A stretch of DNA of 13,785 nt from Schwartzia sp. (in: firmicutes). Its GTDB lineage: Bacteria; Bacillota; Negativicutes; Selenomonadales; Selenomonadaceae. The position numbers and the translations under genes were made by a program. Below the pieces are notes generated by a model. It was given only the letters and a program-made list of their open reading frames with translations. It made no database searches and had not been told where the DNA came from. Where the stretch lies: contig JAILNL010000119.1 of NCBI GenBank assembly GCA_024691625.1, positions 1-13,785 on the forward strand, in the 5' to 3' direction. This document shows, piece by piece, positions 6,437-12,192 of the stretch (positions are counted from its first letter, which is position 1; every line of letters starts with the position of its first letter).

Positions 6437-7876
6437 ATGGATGTATCAAAGTTGCTTGCGGATATCAATAATTTCGTGTGGGGACCTATAATGCTGGCCC
6501 TGCTTGTCGGAACAGGAATTTTTCTCACGGTCCGTTTGAAATTCCTGCCATGGAGAAATCTCGGATATGCTGTTCAGATGATTTTCCGTCAGAAGAACAA
6601 ACATGAAGGAGATATTTCCCCGTTTCAGTCTCTCATGACGGCGCTTTCCGCGACTGTCGGAACAGGAAACATCGTCGGTGTATCAACAGCCATGGTACTC
6701 GGTGGACCGGGTGCTCTGGTTTGGATGTGGATCAGCGCGGCGTTCGGACTTTCTACGAAATACGCTGAGTCCGTTCTTTCGGTTAAATACCGCGAGACGA
6801 ACAGCGTCGGTGAAATGGCCGGTGGCCCGATGTACGCTATGAAGCACGGTATCGGCAATAAATTCATCGGAAGCACGATGGCAGCATTGTTCGCAATCTT
6901 TGTTGTTTTATCTTCCTTTGGTATCGGCAATATGACGCAGGCAAACTCCATTGCTGCGGCACTTTCGTCGAGCTATTCCATCCCGACATGGGTGGTGGGC
7001 GCTATCATAATGGTTGCTTCCGTTGCTATTCTGGTACGTGGTATTCACAGCATTGGTAAAGTTTCCAGTATCATTGTTCCGTCCATGGCAGTGTTCTATT
7101 TCATCGCTGCAATGGTAGTCATCATTGTAAACATTTCCGCAGTTCCGGCAGGTGTTGCTGAAATGTTCCGTATGGCTTTCTCCTTTGAATCGGTTGCAGG
7201 CGGTGTCGGCGGTTCTATAGTCGCATCTGCACTTACATCCATGCGCTGGGGTGTTGCCCGCGGTGTATTCTCCAACGAAGCAGGTCTCGGTTCTGCTCCG
7301 ATTGCTGCAGCAGCAGCACGTACTGACCATGCATCCCGCCAGGGCTATGTCAACATGACGGGTACATTCTTCGATACGATGATTGTCTGCATGCTCACAG
7401 GTCTTGTTATCGCTTCTACGGGTGTTCTCGGCACGATTGATCCGGCTACGGGCAAGGTCGTTTCCGGCGCACAGCTTACTATTCTCGCCTTCAGCAGCGT
7501 ATTCGGTGAATACGGCAAGCTTATTGTTTCCATCGCTCTTTCACTGTTTGCTTTCTCCACGATTCTCGGCTGGGAGTACTACGGTGAAAAAGCTCTTGAG
7601 TATCTGATCAAAAACCGTAAGGTCATCATGGGATACCGTGTAGTATTCGGTCTCATCACATTCATCGGTGCTACGACGGCTCTAGAAGTCGTTTGGAACT
7701 TCTCCGATACGATGAACGGCCTCATGGCTATCCCGAACCTTATCTGCCTGCTCTGGCTGCACAACGACATTGCCAAAGAGTGCTTCGAGTATCAGGAGGC
7801 TGTCGTTGTACGTGAAAAGAACGGCGAAGATGTCGACTTTTCCGCAGAGTCCGAAGATTTAGAGACGGTTCACTGA
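6437..7876 (+). CDS. AGCS-family sodium:amino-acid (alanine) symporter
   Basis: This 479-aa inner-membrane protein has the many hydrophobic segments expected of AGCS transporters (about eleven in the family). Signature blocks are LMTALSATVGTGNIVGVSTAMVLGGPGALVWMW near residues 65-97, GEMAGGPMYAMKHG, and the highly conserved RWGVARGVFSNEAGLGSAPIAAAAA in the middle. Members import alanine or glycine with Na+, and the archaeal AgcS accepts both alanine enantiomers (recalled from the literature). As the last gene of the pxp operon it probably brings in the substrate, with D-alanine, D-glutamate or 5-oxoproline as candidates. ATG 6437 is chosen over a GTG at 6419 because GAAAGGGG (6421-6428) stands before it. 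The C-terminal tail is acidic and cytosolic. A terminator follows closely. Confidence 0.92.
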   Translation: MDVSKLLADINNFVWGPIMLALLVGTGIFLTVRLKFLPWRNLGYAVQMIFRQKNKHEGDISPFQSLMTALSATVGTGNIVGVSTAMVLGGPGALVWMWISAAFGLSTKYAESVLSVKYRETNSVGEMAGGPMYAMKHGIGNKFIGSTMAALFAIFVVLSSFGIGNMTQANSIAAALSSSYSIPTWVVGAIIMVASVAILVRGIHSIGKVSSIIVPSMAVFYFIAAMVVIIVNISAVPAGVAEMFRMAFSFESVAGGVGGSIVASALTSMRWGVARGVFSNEAGLGSAPIAAAAARTDHASRQGYVNMTGTFFDTMIVCMLTGLVIASTGVLGTIDPATGKVVSGAQLTILAFSSVFGEYGKLIVSIALSLFAFSTILGWEYYGEKALEYLIKNRKVIMGYRVVFGLITFIGATTALEVVWNFSDTMNGLMAIPNLICLLWLHNDIAKECFEYQEAVVVREKNGEDVDFSAESEDLETVH

Positions 7877-7902
7877 TGAGTCTGGGGATTTGAGTTAATA
7901 AA

Positions 7903-7940
7903 GGAGCCTTGCGGGATTCAACCCGCAGGGTTCTTTTTTT
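7903..7940 (+). terminator. Terminator of the pxp/D-glutamate operon
   Basis: The stem 7904-7915 pairs with 7922-7933 (TGCGGG / CCCGCA core, extended with wobbles), the loop is ATTCAA, and seven T residues follow (7934-7940). It stands 27 bases after the transporter stop codon and closes the seven-gene unit. Confidence 0.92.
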
Positions 7941-7949
7941 ACGTGTGCT

Positions 7950-7978
7950 TTGGTAAAATAGGGAAGGCAGGGTAAAAA
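7950..7978 (+). promoter_or_regulatory. Possible promoter of the nitroreductase gene
   Basis: TTGGTA (7950-7955), a 17-base spacer and TAAAAA (7973-7978) lie between the operon terminator and the nitroreductase start. The match is only moderate. A promoter is needed somewhere here because a strong terminator precedes it. Confidence 0.35.
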
Positions 7979-8004
7979 GCTACAGTGAAGTGAGGTTTTG
8001 GAGA

Positions 8005-8502
8005 ATGGATGCTATTTTTACAAGAAACAGCGTGAGAAAATTTACCGACGAGATGCCGACGGAGGAACAGATAGAGCGGCTTTTGAGGGCTGCAATGGCT
8101 GCTCCGTCAGCAAAAAATCAGCAGCCGTGGGAATTCTTTATTGTGACGAATGAAGAATGTCTTGTAAAACTATCTGAGGCGACACCGTACAGCATGTGCG
8201 TGAAAAACGCCCGGATTGCATTTGTCCTCGCTTCGAGACGGGACGGGCTGAATGCGCCTCAGTACCGTGATATTGATATGGGAATAGCTTCGGAGAATAT
8301 TCTGCTTGAGCTTGAGGCACTCGGGCTTGGCGGAGTAATGATAGGAGTAAGTCCTATTCCGGAAAATATGGAGCATGTCAGAAGTGCGCTGAACATGTCG
8401 GAAACGCTTATACCGTTCACCATAATCCCTTTCGGATACCCTGCAAAGAAGCGTCCTTTGGAGGACCGCTATGATGCTTCGCGCGTTCACCGCGTGAAAT
8501 AA
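8005..8502 (+). CDS. Nitroreductase-family flavoprotein
   Basis: This 165-aa protein is of the short nitroreductase type common in anaerobes. FMN-binding landmarks are RNSVRKF (7-13), AAPSAKNQQPWEFFIV (32-47) and LEALGLGGVMIGV (103-115), with FGYPAKKR near the end. Such enzymes reduce nitro, quinone or flavin substrates with NAD(P)H and work as FMN homodimers in the cytosol; the physiological substrate is usually unknown. ATG 8005 is preferred over a GTG at 7990 because the Shine-Dalgarno-like GAGGT (7992-7996) stands eight bases upstream and the family normally begins MDAIFxRxSxR. It is followed 34 bases later by an unrecognised small gene and probably shares its transcript. Confidence 0.9.
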   Translation: MDAIFTRNSVRKFTDEMPTEEQIERLLRAAMAAPSAKNQQPWEFFIVTNEECLVKLSEATPYSMCVKNARIAFVLASRRDGLNAPQYRDIDMGIASENILLELEALGLGGVMIGVSPIPENMEHVRSALNMSETLIPFTIIPFGYPAKKRPLEDRYDASRVHRVK

Positions 8503-8536
8503 TACAAATATCCATGCAGAATTTGGAGGAAGAAGA

Positions 8537-8797
8537 ATGGAACTTAATTTGGACATGATGTTAAAGCCTGAAACACAGGAGGCAAGAGAGGCTGCGATGG
8601 AAGCTCTGCGTACCGTATGCAAGATGGCATCGGACAAGATGACAGATCAGGAGATAGATGCTTCTCTGCACGCTGTCACGGAATACCTTACAAAGGCAGC
8701 AAACGACTGCTATGACCGTGGTATGCGTGACGGAATTAAATTCGGAGCAGAGCAGGCAATGCAGCAGATGGCTGCACAGGCAGCGCAGGCTGAATAA
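8537..8797 (+). CDS. Small hypothetical protein, 86 aa
   Basis: I do not recognise this protein. It is a soluble, helix-favouring polypeptide with no signal or membrane segment. The first two thirds are charged (LKPETQEAREAAMEALRTVCKMASDKM, then a TDQEIDASLHAVTEYLTKAAND stretch), and the end is rich in Ala, Gln and Met (EQAMQQMAAQAAQAE). It has two cysteines (VCKM and NDCYDRG) not arranged as a metal motif. It looks genuine because it has a perfect GGAGGA site six bases before the ATG, lies close behind the nitroreductase and ends just before a terminator. The DRGMRDGIKFGAE segment suggests a short amphipathic helix. Confidence 0.75.
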   Translation: MELNLDMMLKPETQEAREAAMEALRTVCKMASDKMTDQEIDASLHAVTEYLTKAANDCYDRGMRDGIKFGAEQAMQQMAAQAAQAE

Positions 8798-8804
8798 AGA
8801 ACAT

Positions 8805-8841
8805 AAAAAAGGGGCATCGGTACAAAGCCGATGCCCTTTTA
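8805..8841. terminator. Bidirectional terminator between convergent genes
   Basis: GGGCATCGG (8812-8820) pairs with CCGATGCCC (8828-8836) across a TACAAAG loop. An A-run lies on the left (8805-8810) and TTTT on the right, so it works in both directions. It serves the small gene from the left and nfo from the right. Confidence 0.9.
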
Positions 8842-8855
8842 TCTTATACGCGTAT

Positions 8856-9704
8856 TTATTTTTCAGGCTTCCAACGGCTGCGGAGAAGTGAAATCTCTTT
8901 GGCGTAACCCTCGCTGTCATTAGGGGTTTCAAGGATGAACGGAAGTCTGCAGAGAATCGGGTGGTTTATGACTGCGGTCAGAGCGTCAAGCCCGATTGCG
9001 CCCTCGCCAATACATGCATGGCGGTCTTTCTTGCTGGAGCGCGGATTAAGGCTGTCATTCAAATGAATTGCCTTAAGGTGGTCAAGACCGATAATATCGT
9101 TAAACTCAGCGATAACATCATCCAGGTGGGATACAATATCATAGCCTGCGTCCCATATATGGCAGGTATCAAGGCAGACACCTACATGATCCTTCAGCTC
9201 TACACGTTCAATGATAGCGGCGATTTCCTGAAATGTTTTGCCGATTTCCGTACCTTTGCCCGACATTGTTTCGATAAGAACTGTCGTGTGCTGTGTGGGC
9301 TTCAGCGCATAATTCAAAAGTGCCGCGCAAAGCTCAATGCCTGTCTGCGCGCCCTGACCTACATGGCTGCCCGGGTGGAAATTGTAATAGTTGCCGGGTG
9401 TCATTTCGAGACGACGGAGGTCATCTGCCATGGTCTCACGGGCGAAGGTACGAAGCGTATCCTTTGCCGCGCAGGGATTCATTGTATAAGGCGCATGAGC
9501 AATAATATGCGCTATGCGGTTTTTCTTTGCGAATGCGAGGAAATCTTCTATATCTTTCGGATTCAGCTCTTTTGCTTTGCCTCCGCGTGGATTACGTGTA
9601 AAAAAGGCAAACGTATCCGCCCCCTGCGCAACGGCTGCCTGCCCCATGGCAAGGTAGCCCGCGGAAGATGAGAGATGGCTGCCGATTCTGAGCTGTTCCT
9701 TCAT
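8856..9704 (-). CDS. nfo: Endonuclease IV (AP endonuclease)
   Basis: This 282-aa protein is a full-length endonuclease IV, the zinc-dependent enzyme that cuts DNA 5' of abasic sites in base-excision repair. It opens with [10 protein letters not shown]. The metal ligands of the TIM barrel can all be placed: His70 (AHAPYTMN), His110 (NFHPGSH), Glu145 (LIETMSGKG), Asp179 and His182 ([13 protein letters not shown]), His214 (KAIHLNDS), Asp227 and His229 ([11 protein letters not shown]) and Glu259 (ILETP). The DRHxxIGxG block is the family signature. The ATG at 9704 is preceded by GAGGAG. It is a single-gene unit with its own promoter-like TATAAT and a shared terminator at its 3' end. The Nfo assignment is secure. 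Confidence 0.95.
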   Translation of the reverse strand: MKEQLRIGSHLSSSAGYLAMGQAAVAQGADTFAFFTRNPRGGKAKELNPKDIEDFLAFAKKNRIAHIIAHAPYTMNPCAAKDTLRTFARETMADDLRRLEMTPGNYYNFHPGSHVGQGAQTGIELCAALLNYALKPTQHTTVLIETMSGKGTEIGKTFQEIAAIIERVELKDHVGVCLDTCHIWDAGYDIVSHLDDVIAEFNDIIGLDHLKAIHLNDSLNPRSSKKDRHACIGEGAIGLDALTAVINHPILCRLPFILETPNDSEGYAKEISLLRSRWKPEK

Positions 9705-9738
9705 ACTGCTGTGTCTCCTCTGTTTCGTTAGTTGTACT

Positions 9739-9767
9739 ATTATAACGCATTCGTTCCCTTTTTGCCA
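9739..9767 (-). promoter_or_regulatory. Possible promoter of nfo
   Basis: On the minus strand a perfect TATAAT -10 lies at 9744-9739. A weak TGGCAA at 9767-9762 stands 17 bases upstream as the -35. The start of transcription would be near 9732, about 28 bases before the ATG. Confidence 0.45.
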
Positions 9768-9877
9768 GAGGCAAAACCTCCTCTGTCAGTGTTTCAGCAG
9801 AGATGAACCCGGCTTTAGCCCTGTTATGATGCAAGACAAGCAGAAAAACTAAATAACAAGTATGAAAACATGTATTT

Positions 9878-9910
9878 AATAATAAAAGGACGGTCGTGAA
9901 ACCGTCCTTC
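9878..9910 (-). terminator. Terminator of bioB
   Basis: Arms AAGGACGGT (9886-9894) and ACCGTCCTT (9901-9909) enclose a six-base loop. On the minus strand the stem is followed by TTTTATTATT. It lies 13 bases after the bioB stop codon. Confidence 0.9.
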
Positions 9911-9922
9911 TGAGTATGTGTT

Positions 9923-10933
9923 TTACCTTGCGGCAACTTGCAGTTCCTCTTCCTCCCAGTCATTTGGGCCTTCATTTGAGAGCCCGAGTTTTTTGAGGAT
10001 AGCGAGGTCGCCTTTGATTGTTGTTCCGCAGGTTGTAAGCATATCGCCGCTGATGCTGGCGGAAGCACCGGAAATAAATGCCTTCTCTCCGTTGTCCGGC
10101 ATGACCTTGCGTCCTGCTGCAAGGCGGATATTTGCTTCCGGGTTGATGTAGCGGAAGAATGCAATGGTGCGCATAACATCCTCTGCAGGAATCTGCGGAT
10201 GATCCTCAAGAGCAGTGCCCTTAATCGGCATAAGAGCGTTGATGGGGATGGAGTAGATATTAAGCTCTGCAAGGCTGATTGCCATATCGAGGCGGTCATC
10301 CCAGTCTTCGCCCATGCCTATGATGCCGCCGGAGCATACGCAGAGCCCTTCTTTCTGGGCGATCTTGATTGTACGGATTTTGTCATCGTAGGTATGCGTT
10401 GTGCAGATCTGCGGGAAAAATCTCTTCGAAGTTTCAATGTTGTGGTGGTAGCTTGTTACACCCACCTCATGGAGACGATGGAACTGTTCTGCGTTCAAAA
10501 AGCCCATGGAAGCACAAAGCTCGATTGTGAGGTCCTTTTTCATCAGACGGAATGCATCGAGGGCCTTTTCAAATTCCTCGCCTGTAAGAGCACGTCCTGC
10601 CGTGACAATGGCAAAGCGGTTCAGACCTGCATCCTGATTCTTTTTTGCTTCGGCGTATATTTTTTCCTTCGGAAGGAAAGGATATTCATCGATACCTGTG
10701 CAGTGATGAGCAGACTGAGCACAGTACTTGCAGTCCTCAGGGCAGCGTCCGCTGCGTCCGTTGATGATGGAACAAAGGTCGACATGGTTTTTGCGGTAGC
10801 GTTTCTGAATAGCTCCCGCTCCGCGCTCAAGCTCCTCAAGGTCACAGGTCTTGAAAAACTCAAGGTCGTCGCCTCGTTTGATACGGTAGCCGTTGATGAT
10901 TTTTTGTGCAAGTTCTGAAATAGATGTGGTCAT
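9923..10933 (-). CDS. bioB: Biotin synthase, radical SAM, with altered auxiliary-cluster ligands
   Basis: This 336-aa protein is biotin synthase, which inserts sulfur into dethiobiotin in the last step of biotin synthesis. The radical-SAM [4Fe-4S] motif is Cys64-x3-Cys68-x2-Cys71 (RCPEDCKYCAQS). Other family blocks are ELCASMG (Cys140), HNIETSKRFFPQICTTHTYDDK, LCVCSGGIIGMGE (Cys198, Cys200), INALMPIKGT and NIRLAAGRKVM. In E. coli the [2Fe-2S] sulfur donor is held by Cys97, Cys128, Cys188 and Arg260. Here the Cys97 position reads RFAIVTAGR, with Ala108 instead of Cys, while Cys177, Cys198 and Cys302 are additional. ATG 10933 follows GTGAGG; a TTG at 10963 is less likely. No other bio gene is nearby, so it is a single-gene unit, probably fed with dethiobiotin made or imported elsewhere. 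Confidence 0.94.
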   Translation of the reverse strand: MTTSISELAQKIINGYRIKRGDDLEFFKTCDLEELERGAGAIQKRYRKNHVDLCSIINGRSGRCPEDCKYCAQSAHHCTGIDEYPFLPKEKIYAEAKKNQDAGLNRFAIVTAGRALTGEEFEKALDAFRLMKKDLTIELCASMGFLNAEQFHRLHEVGVTSYHHNIETSKRFFPQICTTHTYDDKIRTIKIAQKEGLCVCSGGIIGMGEDWDDRLDMAISLAELNIYSIPINALMPIKGTALEDHPQIPAEDVMRTIAFFRYINPEANIRLAAGRKVMPDNGEKAFISGASASISGDMLTTCGTTIKGDLAILKKLGLSNEGPNDWEEEELQVAAR

Positions 10934-10984
10934 GGAAACAGCCTCACTTTGTATAGGAATCAATTCAGTATGAATTTCGGTTTA

Positions 10985-11013
10985 ATTATAAGACTCGTCA
11001 GAATATTCGTCAA
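10985..11013 (-). promoter_or_regulatory. Promoter of bioB
   Basis: On the minus strand TTGACG (11013-11008), a 17-base spacer and TATAAT (10990-10985) form a near-consensus vegetative promoter about 50 bases before the bioB start codon. The -35 lies within one of the BirA-like half-sites. Confidence 0.85.
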
Positions 11014-11053
11014 CCAATATTTTGATAACGGTTAACCGGAAATGGGTTAACGA
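11007..11053 (-). promoter_or_regulatory. BirA-like biotin operators upstream of bioB
   Basis: Read on the minus strand, TCGTTAACC (11053-11045) and CGTTATCAA (11030-11022) are separated by 14 bases. This matches the known BirA box layout TTGTTAACC-N14 to 16-GGTTAACAA at 15 of 18 positions. A second pair, CGGTTAACC (11037-11029) and GGTTGACGA (11015-11007), overlaps the -35. BirA bound to biotinyl-AMP would block the promoter. The whole area is also flanked by a longer inverted repeat (10997-11015 and 11044-11062, GTCAGAATAT at its outer ends). The BirA reading is inference from pattern and context. Confidence 0.6.
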
Positions 11054-11084
11054 TATTCTGACAGCATGAGAAATGTGGGTGTAT

Positions 11085-11116
11085 AAAAAAGCCCTCTCCC
11101 GACAATAGGGAGAGGG
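11085..11116 (-). terminator. Terminator of the toxin-antitoxin operon
   Basis: A perfect 9-bp stem pairs GGGAGAGGG with CCCTCTCCC (11108-11116 with 11092-11100) around a seven-base loop. On the minus strand it is followed by CTTTTTT (11091-11085). It separates the toxin-antitoxin pair from the bioB control region. Confidence 0.92.
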
Positions 11117-11171
11117 TGAATGAAAGCAGCTTGTGAAATTGTGCATGGGTACTTATAGGGAAAATTGATTG

Positions 11172-11465
11172 TTATTCGGTGGCTGTAGATTTAGGAAGAA
11201 ATTCAATCTTCAACTGCATGTTTAAGCCACTGGCAAGTTTTTTCAGCATACGCAGCGAAGGATTGCGCATACCGCGTTCTAGTTTGCTGATATCTCCTTG
11301 GTTTATACCGGTTCTGGCGGATAATTCAGCTTGAGTAATTTGTTGTTCTTTACGGGCTTTGATTATCGCTCGGATGATATCCATTTCCGGCTGAATATCT
11401 TCATATTCTTTGCGAAAATTTTTGTCTTTAAGGCGTTTATTAAGTGAAGCTCTGAAAGTAATCAT
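11172..11465 (-). CDS. XRE-family antitoxin (HigA-like)
   Basis: This 97-aa protein has a basic, helical N-terminus (about residues 1-35). A Cro/C1-type helix-turn-helix follows at about 44-80: TQAELSARTGINQGDISKLERG, then NPSLRMLKKLASGL. It ends MQLKIEFLP. It directly follows the toxin gene, and their codons overlap as ATGA (11465-11462), so translation is coupled. GAGGG lies upstream of its ATG. In such pairs the antitoxin neutralises the toxin by direct binding and represses the operon through its helix-turn-helix; the likely operator is the palindrome at 11847-11868. The region is more AT-rich than the flanking housekeeping genes, in line with acquisition by transfer. Confidence 0.9.
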   Translation of the reverse strand: MITFRASLNKRLKDKNFRKEYEDIQPEMDIIRAIIKARKEQQITQAELSARTGINQGDISKLERGMRNPSLRMLKKLASGLNMQLKIEFLPKSTATE

Positions 11466-11827
11466 TTTTTACCACCCTCTCTTTCAAGGAAAATCTTGCG
11501 ATATTTCTTGGCAAGATCTATTTGAGCCTTTGGTGTTTTCTGCTGTTTCTTTACGAAGCCGTTAGTCATGACGATAGTTTTTCCAACATAGAAAAAGTAG
11601 AGAACCCTTGTTATGTTTGAACTGAATTTTGCACGTACTTCGAATATGCCATCATCAAGATGCTCTGTGTAAGGTTTGCGTAATTCGTTGCCGTGTTCTG
11701 CAAGAATATCCATCATACCGTATATTTTAGCTGCCATTTTATCATCAAGAGAATCAAGAAACTCTTGAACAGGGCAAGTTTTGTTATCAAGCTCAAAGAA
11801 TATTATGTTGAAATTGTCTTTTAACAT
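11462..11827 (-). CDS. RelE/HigB-superfamily toxin (Gp49-like)
   Basis: This 121-aa basic protein of the phage-derived Gp49-like family belongs to the RelE/ParE fold. Family members cut mRNA on the ribosome. Features seen are the N-terminal strand FNIIFFELD (6-14), PVQEFLDSL (19-27) with the helical KMAAKIYGMMDILAEHG, the core IFEVRAKFSSNITRVLYFFY (61-80) with the conserved EVR and RVLYF, and TNGFVKKQQKTP (88-99), followed by a Lys/Arg-rich helix. The ATG at 11827 has GGAGGT five bases upstream. The toxin comes first in the operon, the HigBA order, opposite to most toxin-antitoxin pairs. No frameshift or truncation is seen, so the module looks intact. Confidence 0.9.
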   Translation of the reverse strand: MLKDNFNIIFFELDNKTCPVQEFLDSLDDKMAAKIYGMMDILAEHGNELRKPYTEHLDDGIFEVRAKFSSNITRVLYFFYVGKTIVMTNGFVKKQQKTPKAQIDLAKKYRKIFLEREGGKK

Positions 11828-11844
11828 GGGATACCTCCACTTAC

Positions 11845-11873
11845 ATAATATGGTATTTTTACCATATTGTCAA
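11845..11873 (-). promoter_or_regulatory. Promoter and operator of the toxin-antitoxin operon
   Basis: On the minus strand a perfect TTGACA (11873-11868), a 17-base spacer and TATTAT (11850-11845) form a strong promoter. A perfect 9-bp inverted repeat, AATATGGTA / TACCATATT (11847-11855 and 11860-11868), fills the spacer and touches both hexamers. Binding of the antitoxin there would shut the promoter. Confidence 0.87.
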
Positions 11874-11992
11874 TTTGAACTGGGGATGGAGCATAGCTGA
11901 TGGTAGAAAAATATAGAGGGGAGGTTGTTGCTTGTGAAAATATTTTATAGCACGTTGTAAAATAGCTTTTTCAGGGCATGTATAGAAAGGGA

Positions 11993-12042
11993 GAAAAAGC
12001 ACCATTCAATGTCGGAATACAACATTGGAATGGTGCTGTTTT
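11993..12042. terminator. Long bidirectional hairpin
   Basis: AGCACCATTCAATGT (11998-12012) pairs with ACATTGGAATGGTGCT (12022-12037) with a single bulged base. The minus-strand exit has five T residues (from the AAAAA at 11993-11997) and the plus-strand exit reads GTTTTG. It looks like a terminator in either direction, although no gene clearly needs it on the plus strand. Confidence 0.55.
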
Positions 12043-12060
12043 GATTGGGATAAATTTTTC

Positions 12061-12171
12061 AAAACGTATACGTTTTAGAATAAAAATTTGAAAAACCCGA
12101 ACCCCAGTGTTTTCAGGGAATAATTACAGAACAATTATACCACAACCCCATATTCAGAAACGTATACGTTT
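12061..12171. promoter_or_regulatory. Paired AAACGTATACGTTT operators before the GNAT-ACP-SDR operon
   Basis: AAAACGTATACGTTTT at 12061-12076 is a perfect 16-bp palindrome. AAACGTATACGTTT at 12158-12171 is a perfect 14-bp copy. Their centres are 96 bases apart, about nine helical turns. The second copy ends 21 bases before the first start codon of the operon. Two identical dyads around a promoter region are typical of repressor looping. The regulator is unknown; dyads with a central CG-rich core suggest LacI- or GntR-type proteins, but this is a guess. Confidence 0.6.
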
Positions 12172-12192
12172 ATGAACGGGAGAGGTGGGTTT

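Larger units (their letters stand above)
11874..12192. other. Intergenic stretch between the toxin gene promoter and the GNAT operon
   Basis: No gene of convincing length was found. It holds a short untranslatable-looking plus-strand frame behind GGGGAGG (about 11918-11960, about ten codons), a long terminator-like hairpin (11993-12042) and two perfect palindromes with a central CGTATACG (12061-12076 and 12158-12171). No clear promoter for the GNAT operon stands out. TTATAC near 12135-12140 is a possible -10 without a good -35. Confidence 0.55.

Noticed and set aside
8961..9671. Plus-strand open frame of 236 codons opposite nfo
   Set aside because: The minus strand encodes endonuclease IV with all zinc ligands; the plus frame is cysteine-rich and patternless.
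10199..10918. Plus-strand open frame of 239 codons opposite bioB
   Set aside because: It is a shadow of biotin synthase, which has the full radical-SAM motif on the minus strand.
11918..11960. Ten-codon frame after GGGGAGG as a leader peptide
   Set aside because: It begins with TTG, has no regulatory amino-acid run, and is not placed next to an attenuator of a biosynthetic gene.
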